This document shows, piece by piece, positions 43,246-52,278 of a stretch of 62,228 nucleotides of DNA; position 1 is the first letter of the stretch, and each line of letters begins with the position of its first letter. The translations under genes were made by a program, and so were the position numbers. Source of the stretch: Desulfobulbaceae bacterium (lineage in GTDB: Bacteria; Desulfobacterota; Desulfobulbia; Desulfobulbales; SURF-16). The stretch lies in NCBI GenBank assembly GCA_024637145.1, contig JAGXFQ010000010.1, positions 1 to 62,228 of the forward strand. Reading direction: 5' to 3'. The notes beneath the pieces are model-generated. The model was not told the DNA's origin. It worked only from the letters and a program-made list of their open reading frames with translations, and did not search any database.

Positions 43246-44613
43246 TTAAAAATAGACCGGCTTCACCTCAGGGGTCTGGTCCGGCCGCCTATCCTTGCCA
43301 ATGGCGGCCACTGCCTGCCGAGCGGAGCGGGTCATGTCATTGATGCCGATGCCGTCCCAGCCGAAACCGCAGAGGGCCAGGCCGCGGTTTTCCTGTTCCA
43401 GTTCGCTGCGCCAGGCCAGAAGATCAAGATGGTCCTTCTCCAGCTGGGGAATACCGCTTGGGGGCCTGAGGACCCTGACAAATTCCGGGGCCTCAGGCAG
43501 GGGGAGCAACTGCTTGAGATCGGCAAGCACCCGGCTGACCATCTCCTCATCGCTCAACTCCAGACGTTCAGGATGACGCCGTCCCCCCACCAGGGCCTCC
43601 AAGAGCACCCTGCCTTGCGGGGCCCGCCCCGGAAACATCCGGGAAGTGAACATACAGCCCAGGACAAAACGCCCTTCGCATTCCGGGGTGAGATAGCCAA
43701 AGCCCTTGGGAATAGCGCCGTTATCCACAAAACCCAGGCTGACGTTACAGATGAACGACTCCGGCACCTGCTGCACAGGCGGCTGGAAAGGGGCCAAAAG
43801 GCGCAGGGCGCTGTTAACCGGCAAGGCGCAGATAACATGGCGGGCAAGCAACGGCTTGCCATTGGTGGCCAGCTGCCACTGCTCTCCTTGGGGCGCCAGG
43901 CCATGAACCTCGCAGCCGCTCTTTATCTCATGACCTTTGGCCAGGGTCTGCACCAGTTTTTCCAGACCCTGCGGGAAATTGATCATGGCCGGCAGGAAAG
44001 TGGCGGATTTTTCTTTTTTGGCCCTGCCCTTTTTCTTCAGACCCCGCAATAAAGAACCATGCTCCACCTCAAGCCGCCGCACACCGGGCATGACCGCATC
44101 CATACTCAACCGGTCAAGATCACCGGAAAAGGTGCCGGTTACTGCGGCATCCACCAGGGGCAACACCCCTTTCCCAAAGCGGTAGGCAGCCCACTCCCCG
44201 ATGGTGGGGTGGCCGGCCAGGGGTTTGCGGCAGAGATCACCAAGCAGACGCACTTTCGCCCAGGGGCTGAGCAGTTTTGAGGTGAGCAGCTCAAGGGGCT
44301 TCTGGGGCAGGGCCACCAGACGTCCCTGCCTGCACAGATAGCGCTGGAATTCGGCCAGAGGCGCCCGCTGCACCTCATGGATAAGATCGAGATCCGCTAA
44401 AATTTCCCGGCTCTCCTCCTTATTATCGAGAAAGCCGTGGGGACCCCATTCACAGAGATAGCCCTGTTCGGAGTGGGAACGTATGACCCCCCCGGCCTGG
44501 TCTGCTTTCTCGACAACAAGCACGGAAAGCTCGGGCCTTTGCCGCCTCAAAAAATGGGCACAGGCCAGACCGGAAATACCGGCGCCAATTATGATAACAT
44601 CTTTTTCTGCCAT
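43246..44613 (-). CDS. hemY: protoporphyrinogen oxidase (FAD-dependent, HemY/HemG type)
   Basis: 455 residues from ATG 44613 (ribosome site ggaagg). N-terminal FAD Rossmann motif IIIGAGISGLACAHFL with acidic VVEKADQAGG, then family-typical CEWGPHGFLDN and PWAKVRLLGD. C-terminal GFGWDGIGINDMTRSARQA is the FAD-binding signature of protoporphyrinogen oxidases (also called HemG by some databases). Converts protoporphyrinogen IX to protoporphyrin IX, the penultimate haem step. In anaerobes the acceptor may not be oxygen. The frame continues upstream of the start but is antisense to the next gene. Fits a cytochrome-rich organism. Confidence 0.9.
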   Translation of the reverse strand: MAEKDVIIIGAGISGLACAHFLRRQRPELSVLVVEKADQAGGVIRSHSEQGYLCEWGPHGFLDNKEESREILADLDLIHEVQRAPLAEFQRYLCRQGRLVALPQKPLELLTSKLLSPWAKVRLLGDLCRKPLAGHPTIGEWAAYRFGKGVLPLVDAAVTGTFSGDLDRLSMDAVMPGVRRLEVEHGSLLRGLKKKGRAKKEKSATFLPAMINFPQGLEKLVQTLAKGHEIKSGCEVHGLAPQGEQWQLATNGKPLLARHVICALPVNSALRLLAPFQPPVQQVPESFICNVSLGFVDNGAIPKGFGYLTPECEGRFVLGCMFTSRMFPGRAPQGRVLLEALVGGRRHPERLELSDEEMVSRVLADLKQLLPLPEAPEFVRVLRPPSGIPQLEKDHLDLLAWRSELEQENRGLALCGFGWDGIGINDMTRSARQAVAAIGKDRRPDQTPEVKPVYF

Positions 44614-44763
44614 GACCTTCCAGATAAAAAGTTTACAGATATTTGCCGAAAAAAGGGCGCCAGGGGAGTACCGGCCAAAAGTTGTAATGACAACATCTTG
44701 ATCTTTGAATAAAGTAGAGATCTCCATTGCCCCAGATATACGCGTTGCAAAAGGCCCGCTGTC

Positions 44764-45444
44764 ATGAAACCATCCCCCACCATCCTCATCATCTCCTTTT
44801 CCTTGAGCGGCCAGACCAAGGGCCTGCTCACCAACCTGATCTGCGGTCTGGCCAGCTCCGGCTGCCAGGTCCAGCACGAACGGCTGCAGCCCCTGGTGCC
44901 GTTGCGCTTCCCTTTTGGCTCCATGCGCAAAACAGTGGGGATGATGATCCGCACCTTCTGCCGGCAGCGCATTGCTATCAAGCCCCTTTCCAGCGCCTGC
45001 CACCGAAAGTATGACCTTATTATTCTGGCGGGGCCCACCTGGTCTTACAATCCCAGTGGCCCCATGCTCTCCTTCCTTGACCGGGACGGCCGCCGCCTGC
45101 TCCAAAACAAATTTGTTCTCCCCCTCATCTCCTGCCGCGGCTACTGGCGCATGCATCTCTGGGGGCTTAAGAGATTGCTGCACCAATGCGGAGCCCAGAT
45201 GGCAAACGCCATGATCTTCAGCCATCCAGCCAAGGAACCATGGCGCACCCTGGGCGTCTTCTTGAAGCTGAGCGGCAAACACCCGGAGAAGATGGGGCTG
45301 CTTGCCGGCCGCTATCTCCATTATGGTCACGACAGACGCCAGCTGGCCCAGGCGGAACAGTTCGGCCGCCAGATTGGCAGATCCCTTCAGGCCGGAGAGG
45401 CCTTGCGGGATCTGCGGTTTCAAAACGCCAGCGATCGGAACTGA
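44764..45444 (+). CDS. flavodoxin-like / NAD(P)H-dependent FMN reductase-like protein
   Basis: 226 residues from ATG 44764. First strand and phosphate-binding loop TILIISFSLSGQTKGLL fit a flavodoxin fold FMN site; DLIILAGPTWSYNPSGPMLS is the second FMN loop. The C-terminal half has several Arg/His and Cys but no familiar module. It is divergent from the protoporphyrinogen oxidase gene, ~150 bases apart, so the pair may share a control region. E. coli HemG is also a flavodoxin-type protein, but similarity to it is not evident. Role unknown. Confidence 0.65.
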   Translation: MKPSPTILIISFSLSGQTKGLLTNLICGLASSGCQVQHERLQPLVPLRFPFGSMRKTVGMMIRTFCRQRIAIKPLSSACHRKYDLIILAGPTWSYNPSGPMLSFLDRDGRRLLQNKFVLPLISCRGYWRMHLWGLKRLLHQCGAQMANAMIFSHPAKEPWRTLGVFLKLSGKHPEKMGLLAGRYLHYGHDRRQLAQAEQFGRQIGRSLQAGEALRDLRFQNASDRN

Positions 45445-47280
45445 TTAAAAGTCCGCGCCCTGCCCTGCCCTTTCCTTCAGGCTTTCCTGCCACTGCTTAA
45501 GCTGCTCAGCATAAATGCCCTTATGCTCCGGCCGGGCAGCGTCCAGGGCCCTTTTTTCTGTGGCCAGGGCCTGCTTTTTTTCTCCCTGGAGCCAATAGGC
45601 ATGGGCCAAGGTATCGAGGATATGGGGGGCCGGCTTCAGGTCCGCTGCCTTGGAGGCCAGCAAAAGCCCCCGCTGGCCATCGCGAAACCTCTCCTCCTCA
45701 CAGGTCACCAGGACCCATGCCAGATTATTAAGGACTTCCGGGTTTTCCGGAGCCAGACGCAATGACCGCTCATAGGCGGCTATGGCCTGGCTGTATGCCT
45801 TCTGCTGCAGGTAGATATCACCTAGAGCCCAGGGAATCTGATAATTATCAGGCGCTTTGGCAAGCTCCTCCTCCAGCCTGGCCACGGCCCTGTCACTAAC
45901 GGCCTGTTCCACCAGATCTTTGGGCAGGAGATAGTTGCCCACCCCTGCGGTGATGATCAGCGCGCCATAGAAACCCAAGGCCAGATAGACCTTCCGGTGG
46001 TGCCGCGGCACCAGGGCCGGATCCGCATCGCAGGCCGCCAGGAAATCAACGCGCTGCCTGATCCCAAAATGGTGCCAGCTCGGCAGCTCCCGAATATCGC
46101 CGCTGAGCCAGGCCACCTTCTCCAGGGCGGCACTGATTGCCGATCCTCCTCCCAGGGCGGTAAGGGCATGCAGATCCGCCTGCCGCTCAAAATTGCGCAT
46201 GAAAAATCCGAAAACAAAACGGAGAAACACGACAAGCAGCACCAAAAGGGCAACGGGTAAAATGATATCCAGCAGGCCGCTGGCCGAGAGATTGACACGT
46301 TTCGCCAGCCGGTAAAACCACTCCCCCTGCAAGGTTGCGTACAGAAACAAATCAAGAAAGGGGCTCATGATAATTGAAAAGCCGACCAAAACAAGGAGAT
46401 AGAGGGGCATGTGGTGCCGCTTCACATGGCCGATCTCATGGGCGAGAACCGCGTCAATCTCACGGCTCTCCAAATTGGCCAGTAGACTGGGAGTCACCAG
46501 AATGTACCGAAAACGGGCAATGAACCCCACCACGCCGGCAGTCACCATTTGGCCGCCAAAAAGGGGCCAGATCATAATATCCTGATAGTGGAGGTTAAGC
46601 CTTTGGCAAAAGGCCACCATATGGTCACGAAACGGACCGACGGCCATGGGACGGCAGCCCCAGATCCGCAGGAGAAGAGGCGGAAAGATCAAGGCTATAA
46701 AGAGGAAAAAAAGGAGCATGACAATGACCTCTCCCAGACCAGAAGCCAGGAAAGTCTGCACGGCCGGCACCGGCAACAGATGCAGCAGGTCCAGGAGCAG
46801 GGAGATACAGAACCAAGGCAAAATAATGGGCAGATTGGAACGGATATTCTCCAGCACAAAACCACGAGCCGCCGTGGCCCGGCCAAAGATGGCGCCACTG
46901 CGGGAAGAAGCGACAAACCAGACATCACCAAGATAGGCAAAAAAGAGCAGCAAACCTAAGAATCTGGCAAAAAAAGGCAGGATGCCGACATAGGGCAACC
47001 GAGCGAAATAAGCGAGGCTATCAAGGAGAAAGATATCAATCGCCACAAAAAATATTGCCAGCAAAATCAGATGCTTTTCAGCCTGCAGATATTTTGTGAC
47101 ATCCCGCACCCGACTGGCGGCAAAAAAAAGGCGGCAGCAGAAATGAAACAGAGCAAATTTAGCGGCAAAGAGGAGGCAGACCTGCCAGAGAGGCAAGGCT
47201 GGCTGGGCAGGTATGGGCTGGACTGACAAGAGGAAGATGACAACCAGAAGATAGAGAAGATTGTTATAGCTCACGGGCAA
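45445..47280 (-). CDS. membrane M48-family metalloprotease with C-terminal TPRs
   Basis: 611 residues from a TTG at 47280 (a GTG two codons later is also possible; no ribosome site is clear). Six or so N-terminal TM helices precede the zinc motif HEIGH in DAVLAHEIGHVKRHHM, and a second acidic ligand is likely in MRNFERQADLHALTALGG. After further TM helices, the last ~150 residues are TPR repeats (DNYQIPWALGDIYLQQKAYS, QAIAAYERSLRLAPENPEVL, then NNLAWVLVTCEEE). Resembles BepA/HtpX-like quality-control proteases but with a large membrane domain. Possibly co-transcribed with the upstream J-domain gene (20-base gap). Confidence 0.85.
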   Translation of the reverse strand: MPVSYNNLLYLLVVIFLLSVQPIPAQPALPLWQVCLLFAAKFALFHFCCRLFFAASRVRDVTKYLQAEKHLILLAIFFVAIDIFLLDSLAYFARLPYVGILPFFARFLGLLLFFAYLGDVWFVASSRSGAIFGRATAARGFVLENIRSNLPIILPWFCISLLLDLLHLLPVPAVQTFLASGLGEVIVMLLFFLFIALIFPPLLLRIWGCRPMAVGPFRDHMVAFCQRLNLHYQDIMIWPLFGGQMVTAGVVGFIARFRYILVTPSLLANLESREIDAVLAHEIGHVKRHHMPLYLLVLVGFSIIMSPFLDLFLYATLQGEWFYRLAKRVNLSASGLLDIILPVALLVLLVVFLRFVFGFFMRNFERQADLHALTALGGGSAISAALEKVAWLSGDIRELPSWHHFGIRQRVDFLAACDADPALVPRHHRKVYLALGFYGALIITAGVGNYLLPKDLVEQAVSDRAVARLEEELAKAPDNYQIPWALGDIYLQQKAYSQAIAAYERSLRLAPENPEVLNNLAWVLVTCEEERFRDGQRGLLLASKAADLKPAPHILDTLAHAYWLQGEKKQALATEKRALDAARPEHKGIYAEQLKQWQESLKERAGQGADF

Positions 47281-47299
47281 TCATGGGGTTCAGGATATA

Positions 47300-48178
47300 T
47301 CAAGAGGCCTTCCTGGCACGCTTGTTTTGTCTCTGATTATGGGCATGATACTGGACAAGGACTTCTTCCAGACGGGCCTTCTGAAAAATTCTTTTGCCCA
47401 CAAAATATTCACCTATTCGTCTTTGTTGCGACCCCTGAAAGGCCAGGAGGGTCTTTACCTGACGGGGAGTCAACAGGCCTTTAGCAATGGCTCTTTTGCC
47501 GAAAGGTTGCCCATCTGGGGCCTTGAGGAGGGAGACGATATCTTCGCTGCTGAGCCAGCCGAACCGGCGGCCGATATCTCCGAGACGCGGCCGGCTGCAA
47601 CGCTGCCAGACCAGGGCCTTGACAATACTCTGCCAGCTTACCAGACCCGAGTAATAGAGAAAGTGGCCAAAGAGCAGAGGCCGATCAGGAAGCCTGCCTA
47701 CAAAGAGGTTTTCCTGGGTACTGTTATGGGTATGACGGGTTCTGCTGCATTTTGGGCCATGAAAGGCTGGACGGCCAGACTCTTTGTTTTGCTGGCGGGC
47801 CCGGGCCTGTTTTTGGCAGAAATCCTCCTGGGTCGTGGTTGGACGCCGCGCCTTTTTCAGAGGCGAAGAAGATCGCTGCCAGGAAGAGGCCTGGGCAGTC
47901 ACGGCCAGACGGAACCCCTTTTCCCGGGCATCGAGATAGACACGCAGATTCTTATAGGCCTGTTGTACTGCTTGAAATTGTTGGGAGCCGCGATTCTGGG
48001 CCAGCTCACCCTGACTCACCAGGAGATCAGGATGGGTTTCTTTGGCCCGCTGACGGTAGGCGCTTTTCACCCCGGACATCTGGACATACTCCAGAAAGTG
48101 GCGGGAGATACGCAACTCATCTCCGAAAATCACCTGACAGGCATGGAACAACTCCTGTTCAACAACAACGGCAGTCAT
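47300..48178 (-). CDS. J-domain (DnaJ-like) protein
   Basis: 292 residues from ATG 48178. The J domain is near the N-terminus with the HPD tripeptide in SAYRQRAKETHPDLL and helix QFQAVQQAYKNLRVYL. A basic, low-complexity middle follows (SSSPLKKARRPTTTQEDF). The C-terminal ~110 residues form a helical module (HFLYYSGLVSWQSIVKALVW, RLGDIGRRFGWLSSEDIVSL, KAIAKGLLTPRQVKTLLAFQ-like) with Leu-rich helix pairs. It lacks zinc fingers and a Gly/Phe region, so it is a class III J-protein; it should stimulate DnaK at a specific site. It precedes the M48 protease gene. Confidence 0.85.
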   Translation of the reverse strand: MTAVVVEQELFHACQVIFGDELRISRHFLEYVQMSGVKSAYRQRAKETHPDLLVSQGELAQNRGSQQFQAVQQAYKNLRVYLDAREKGFRLAVTAQASSWQRSSSPLKKARRPTTTQEDFCQKQARARQQNKESGRPAFHGPKCSRTRHTHNSTQENLFVGRLPDRPLLFGHFLYYSGLVSWQSIVKALVWQRCSRPRLGDIGRRFGWLSSEDIVSLLKAPDGQPFGKRAIAKGLLTPRQVKTLLAFQGSQQRRIGEYFVGKRIFQKARLEEVLVQYHAHNQRQNKRARKAS

Positions 48179-48571
48179 TTTGATCTCTTAGCAGCAGTGA
48201 TTGGTAAAAGGCCCCATGATCCGGGGGGCCAGGAAAGGTGGGGACAAGGGGCCAAGACCATGCCCAGGGGGGAGCAACAACGAGAGGTGATTGTGGATCT
48301 TCAAAAAAGACACTTTTCCTGAGACCAGGGAATGATCCAGCCATCTCTCCTCCATCCAGAAAATACGTTGAAAAATTAACATGATACCTACTAAGGTACA
48401 AAATACATCTTCCCGTGGAGAAGATCTACTAAAAAACAGCCTATTCGGGATTTGCCTGCAGATGACAAACAGCAGCGCCTTTTCCGGCCAAGGTGAAGAG
48501 AGAGAGGGGTGAGGGGAAAGGGGAGAGGAAACCTCTTACCCAAAACAAAGAGGAAGGGCTGACGCTTTTCT
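48179..48571. other. intergenic region, no recognised gene
   Basis: About 390 bases between the J-domain and FeoA genes. No gene with a ribosome site, no strong terminator. It must hold the promoter of the J-domain/M48 pair. Confidence 0.4.
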
Positions 48572-48886
48572 TTATTCGGAGAGGGCCACTTCCACATGGA
48601 GCGCCTCAGAGGCGCTGAGTGTTATATCAAAATCACCTATTTTCAAGAGAATAGGATCGCCAAAGGGGGCCTTGCGGACCACATCAATCTTGGCCTGCGG
48701 AATGAGGCCAAGATCAAGCAGCCGCCGGCGCATCTTGCCGCAACCATTATGACGCCGGACACAGACGCAGCTGCCCGCCTTCACCTCGCTCAAGGGCAAG
48801 CAGCCCTTCTGACAGGCTATTTTATCACAGGTCTCTTCTTGCTGATCCCGATCTTGGCATTTTTTATTGGCGCAAAAAAAACGCAT
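48572..48886 (-). CDS. feoA: FeoA-type ferrous iron transport protein with Cys-rich N-terminus
   Basis: 104 residues from ATG 48886. The C-terminal ~75 residues are an SH3-like FeoA domain (LPLSEVKAGSCVCVRRHNGC, LLDLGLIPQAKIDVV, GDPILLKIGDFDITLSASEA). The N-terminal 30 residues carry five Cys (FFCANKKCQ..., TCDKIACQKGCLPL), not part of the usual domain. Upstream in-frame codons also encode Cys-containing sequence without a start codon. No feoB is in the window. FeoA normally assists FeoB-mediated Fe(II) uptake. A promoter is predicted upstream. Confidence 0.8.
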   Translation of the reverse strand: MRFFCANKKCQDRDQQEETCDKIACQKGCLPLSEVKAGSCVCVRRHNGCGKMRRRLLDLGLIPQAKIDVVRKAPFGDPILLKIGDFDITLSASEALHVEVALSE

Positions 48887-48951
48887 ACATTTCTCCGACA
48901 GCAGGCGGCACTCAAGCCGTCCAAGGGGTTGACGAACAAAGACTTCTTCTT

Positions 48952-48980
48952 TTTCTACAAGAGAGAAGTTACATTGTCAA
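48952..48980 (-). promoter_or_regulatory. sigma70-like promoter for feoA
   Basis: Minus-strand TTGACA at 48980-48975, 17-base spacer, then TAGAAA at 48957-48952. It lies ~65 bases upstream of the feoA start. Confidence 0.45.
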
Positions 48981-49145
48981 CATAAAGTTAGACTTGCCTT
49001 ATTAATATTTTTCCCTTCTTTTTTCCCCGGGCCCCGGAAGAAATAAAAAAAGCCATGACAAGCCCTTCCTGATCAGACTAAACTTATATTTCTCCTTTCT
49101 TTTTTCTTTATCTACCGACAGCTCCTTCTAACCCAGGTGTTTGAG

Positions 49146-49580
49146 ATGGACCGATTCAAAAAAAAGAGCCCCTACACCTTCAGCGACCTTGAGCGTCACC
49201 TTGGCCGTGTGCTCAACAACATGTCCGTGCCGCGCATGCTCCCGTACCATTCTGTCATGAAGGCCCCGCCAGCGGACATATTCGAAACCAGCACCGAAAT
49301 TATCATTTACCTGGAATTGCCAGGGGTTGATCCGGATAAAATTTCCGTGGTGGCCGAGCGTGACAGAATCACGGTTTCCGGGGAGCGTCCTGCCCCTTTT
49401 TTTGCAGATACAATCTCCATTCATCAACTGGAGATTGAGCATGGCGATTTTCAGCGAACCATAAAAATACCCACTGCCGTCAACATCTCAACAACCACCT
49501 CAAAATGCCTCAATGGCTATCTGATTATCACCCTGCCCAAATTGCAAAGCCAGAGCCGCATAAAGATTGAGGTCGACTGA
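49146..49580 (+). CDS. small heat shock protein Hsp20
   Basis: 144 residues from ATG 49146 (a GTG is three codons upstream). Alpha-crystallin domain ~45-140: PPADIFETSTEIIIYLELPG, VDPDKISVVAERDRITVSGE and IHQLEIEHGDFQRTIKIP, with LNGYLIITLPK near the end. ATP-independent holdase. It lies 63 bases upstream of lon in the same direction; a heat-shock pair is common. Confidence 0.9.
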   Translation: MDRFKKKSPYTFSDLERHLGRVLNNMSVPRMLPYHSVMKAPPADIFETSTEIIIYLELPGVDPDKISVVAERDRITVSGERPAPFFADTISIHQLEIEHGDFQRTIKIPTAVNISTTTSKCLNGYLIITLPKLQSQSRIKIEVD

Positions 49581-49643
49581 AAAAGTTCAGGCCCCTTTTT
49601 GCCGGGACTCTCACCTTCCCCCCAACCTTGCAGGATTTGAATA

Positions 49644-52022
49644 ATGAAGAAGGAAGACAAAGAGCCACTTAAAAACAAGGACATGGACCCCACCAATCTG
49701 GAAATACCGGCCAATCTGCCGGTCTTACCCCTCCATGGTTTTGTTTTTTTTCCAGGCATGGGATTTCCCCTGCAGGTAAGAGATGCTTCCTCAAAGCAGC
49801 TTATTGATGACACCCTGCTCATGGACCGCCTTTTTGCCATTGTCTCCCACCGGCAAGGCGTGGAGGCCAACAAGGCCCACGTCGAACCGGAAGATCTCTA
49901 TAATGTCGGCGTTGCCAGCTACATCCACAAACTGATCAAGAACGAAAACGGTTCGTACCAGATTTTAGTCAGCGGCATCAAGAAGATTGCCATCTCCGAT
50001 GTGAGCCAGACAGAGCCTTACCTGGTGGCCAAGGTCTCTGAGATCCCCATGACCTTTGAAATGGATCTAGAACTTGAGGCCTTGAACCTTAATATCAGCG
50101 ACCAGTTCAAACGACTGGTGGAGTTATCCAAGCTCCCCCCCGAGCTGAGCATGACCATGGACTCCCTCACTGACCCCTTTCATATCGCCTATTTGACTAC
50201 ATCGCAGCTCCATTTGCCGGCCGAGGAAGAACAGGCCATCCTGGAAATAAGCGAGGCCAAACCCCTGCTGCACCATGTCACCAAAGAACTGGCCAAGCGT
50301 CTGGAGACCATTGAGATGAGCGCCACCATCCAGAAAAACGTCAAGGAGGACATCGACTCCAAACAACGGGAATTCTTTCTGCGTCAGCAGCTGGCAGCCA
50401 TTAAAAAGGAGCTGGGGGAGGAGAGTGAAAATCTTGATTTACTTGAATTAAAAACACGGCTGGCCAAAGCCAAGCTCCCCAAAGAGGCGAAAACGGTTGC
50501 CGAGAAAGAGCTCGACCGCCTGTCCCGCATCTCCCCTTCTTCCTCGGAATATACGGTGTCGCGTACCTATCTCGATTGGATCCTTGATCTGCCCTGGAAG
50601 AAATCCACCAGGGACAGACTCGATATCGCCAAGGCCGAGGAAGATCTCAACAAGGACCATTACGGTCTGGAACGGATCAAAAAAAGAATTGTCGAGTTTC
50701 TGGCCGTGCGCAAGCTCAAGGCAGATATGCACGGCCCCATCCTCTGCTTTGCCGGCCCCCCCGGAGTCGGCAAGACATCGCTGGGCCAATCCATTGCCCG
50801 CTCAATGGGGCGTAAATTCGTCAGGCTCTCCCTGGGCGGCACCAGGGATGAGGCCGAAATAAGGGGCCACCGCCGTACCTATGTCGGCGCCCTGCCCGGC
50901 CGCATTATCCAGAGTATAAAAAAGGCGGGCTCAAACAACCCCCTTTTCATGCTGGATGAAATTGACAAGCTGGGCAATGATTTTCGCGGCGATCCCTCCT
51001 CCGCCCTTCTGGAGGTCCTTGATCCTGAGCAGAACTCTACCTTCAGCGACCATTATCTTGAGGTCAGCTTTGACCTCTCCAAGGTGATGTTCATTACCAC
51101 CGCCAACTACCTGGAAAACATTCCCGGCCCCCTGCGCGACCGGATGGAGGTCATCACCCTCACCGGCTATACCGAGGAGGAGAAACTGCACATCGCCAAA
51201 AATCATCTTTTTCCACGCCAGCTCAAGGCCCACGGCCTAAGCGCCACTAACCTGAAAATCAGCGATGACGCCATCCGGGCCGTTATCCGCTCGTACACCC
51301 GGGAGGCGGGGGTGCGCACCATGGAGCGTAAGCTGGCGGCCATCTGCCGGGTGGTGGCCAAGAATATCGTCACCGGCCACAAAGAAAAAGTCGTGGTCGG
51401 TCCGGATCAGCTTGTTGATTATCTGGGCCAGATCGAGTTCTTCCCCGAGACCTCTACTTACTCCTGGGGGCCAGGGCTGGCCACCGGCCTGGCCTGGACA
51501 CCGGTGGGTGGGGTCCTTCTCTTTGTGGAAGCCGCCATGATGAAGGGCACCGGCAGCCTGAAGATGACCGGCAAGCTCGGTGATGTCATGAAGGAATCCA
51601 CTGATGCCGCCCTCACCTATATCCGGGCCCATGCCGTTGAACTGCAGGTGGATGAAGAGATCTTTTCCAAAAAAGATCTTCATATCCATGTCCCTGAAGG
51701 AGCAACCCCCAAGGATGGCCCGTCAGCCGGTGTTGCCATGGTGGTTGCCCTCACCTCCCTTTTCATCGATCGGCCGGTGCGCAAGGATGTGGCCATGACC
51801 GGCGAGATAACCCTGCGCGGCGATGTGCTGCCGGTGGGCGGGGTGAAGGAAAAGGTGCTGGCGGCGGTGCGTGCCGGCATCACGGACGTCATTCTGCCTT
51901 ACCTGAACCAGAAGGATGTGGCCGAAATCCGCGCCAACGCCAAAAAAGGGATTTCCTTTCATTATGTCAAAAAAATTGAAGAGGCGCTGAAAGTGGCCAT
52001 TAAAATGCCGGACAAAGAGTAG
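49644..52022 (+). CDS. lon: ATP-dependent Lon protease
   Basis: 792 residues. N-terminal substrate domain from [18 protein letters not shown]+ with Walker [14 protein letters not shown] and Walker [11 protein letters not shown]. The protease domain shows catalytic Ser in PKDGPSAG and catalytic Lys in [10 protein letters not shown]. Length and spacing are normal for LonA. Degrades misfolded and regulatory proteins in the cytoplasm. Likely co-transcribed with hsp20; no sigma32 site could be firmly identified. Confidence 0.97.
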   Translation: MKKEDKEPLKNKDMDPTNLEIPANLPVLPLHGFVFFPGMGFPLQVRDASSKQLIDDTLLMDRLFAIVSHRQGVEANKAHVEPEDLYNVGVASYIHKLIKNENGSYQILVSGIKKIAISDVSQTEPYLVAKVSEIPMTFEMDLELEALNLNISDQFKRLVELSKLPPELSMTMDSLTDPFHIAYLTTSQLHLPAEEEQAILEISEAKPLLHHVTKELAKRLETIEMSATIQKNVKEDIDSKQREFFLRQQLAAIKKELGEESENLDLLELKTRLAKAKLPKEAKTVAEKELDRLSRISPSSSEYTVSRTYLDWILDLPWKKSTRDRLDIAKAEEDLNKDHYGLERIKKRIVEFLAVRKLKADMHGPILCFAGPPGVGKTSLGQSIARSMGRKFVRLSLGGTRDEAEIRGHRRTYVGALPGRIIQSIKKAGSNNPLFMLDEIDKLGNDFRGDPSSALLEVLDPEQNSTFSDHYLEVSFDLSKVMFITTANYLENIPGPLRDRMEVITLTGYTEEEKLHIAKNHLFPRQLKAHGLSATNLKISDDAIRAVIRSYTREAGVRTMERKLAAICRVVAKNIVTGHKEKVVVGPDQLVDYLGQIEFFPETSTYSWGPGLATGLAWTPVGGVLLFVEAAMMKGTGSLKMTGKLGDVMKESTDAALTYIRAHAVELQVDEEIFSKKDLHIHVPEGATPKDGPSAGVAMVVALTSLFIDRPVRKDVAMTGEITLRGDVLPVGGVKEKVLAAVRAGITDVILPYLNQKDVAEIRANAKKGISFHYVKKIEEALKVAIKMPDKE

Positions 52023-52278
52023 CCCCCCACTTCCTATTTGACATTGCCAGGGGCCTGGCGGATGCTTTAAAAAATCCTTTTTGCCGGGTGCACACCTGCA
52101 AGCCTTATCTCTTCAGCCTTGTCTTTTAAGGACACCTGCCTGCACCTTTTTTCGGCAGGACCTTGCCCCGGCCCATGGGCACGCCCGAAAATCACTGCCC
52201 CTTTCACTGCAGTCCTGCCAGGACATACTGCAGCACCAAGGCGGCCCTCAATTTCCCGGCCCCTTTTCTTTGGCATGC
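52023..52278. other. short convergent intergenic region
   Basis: About 260 bases between the lon stop and the end of the antiporter operon. No gene and no strong terminator hairpin seen. Confidence 0.4.

Noticed and set aside
44614..45423. N-terminal extension of the protoporphyrinogen oxidase frame
   Set aside because: It is antisense to the flavodoxin-like gene, and the enzyme's FAD motif starts right after ATG 44613.
48990..49145. Heat-shock promoter or CIRCE element before hsp20
   Set aside because: A cttg...ccc arrangement exists but is too weak; no CIRCE inverted repeat is present.
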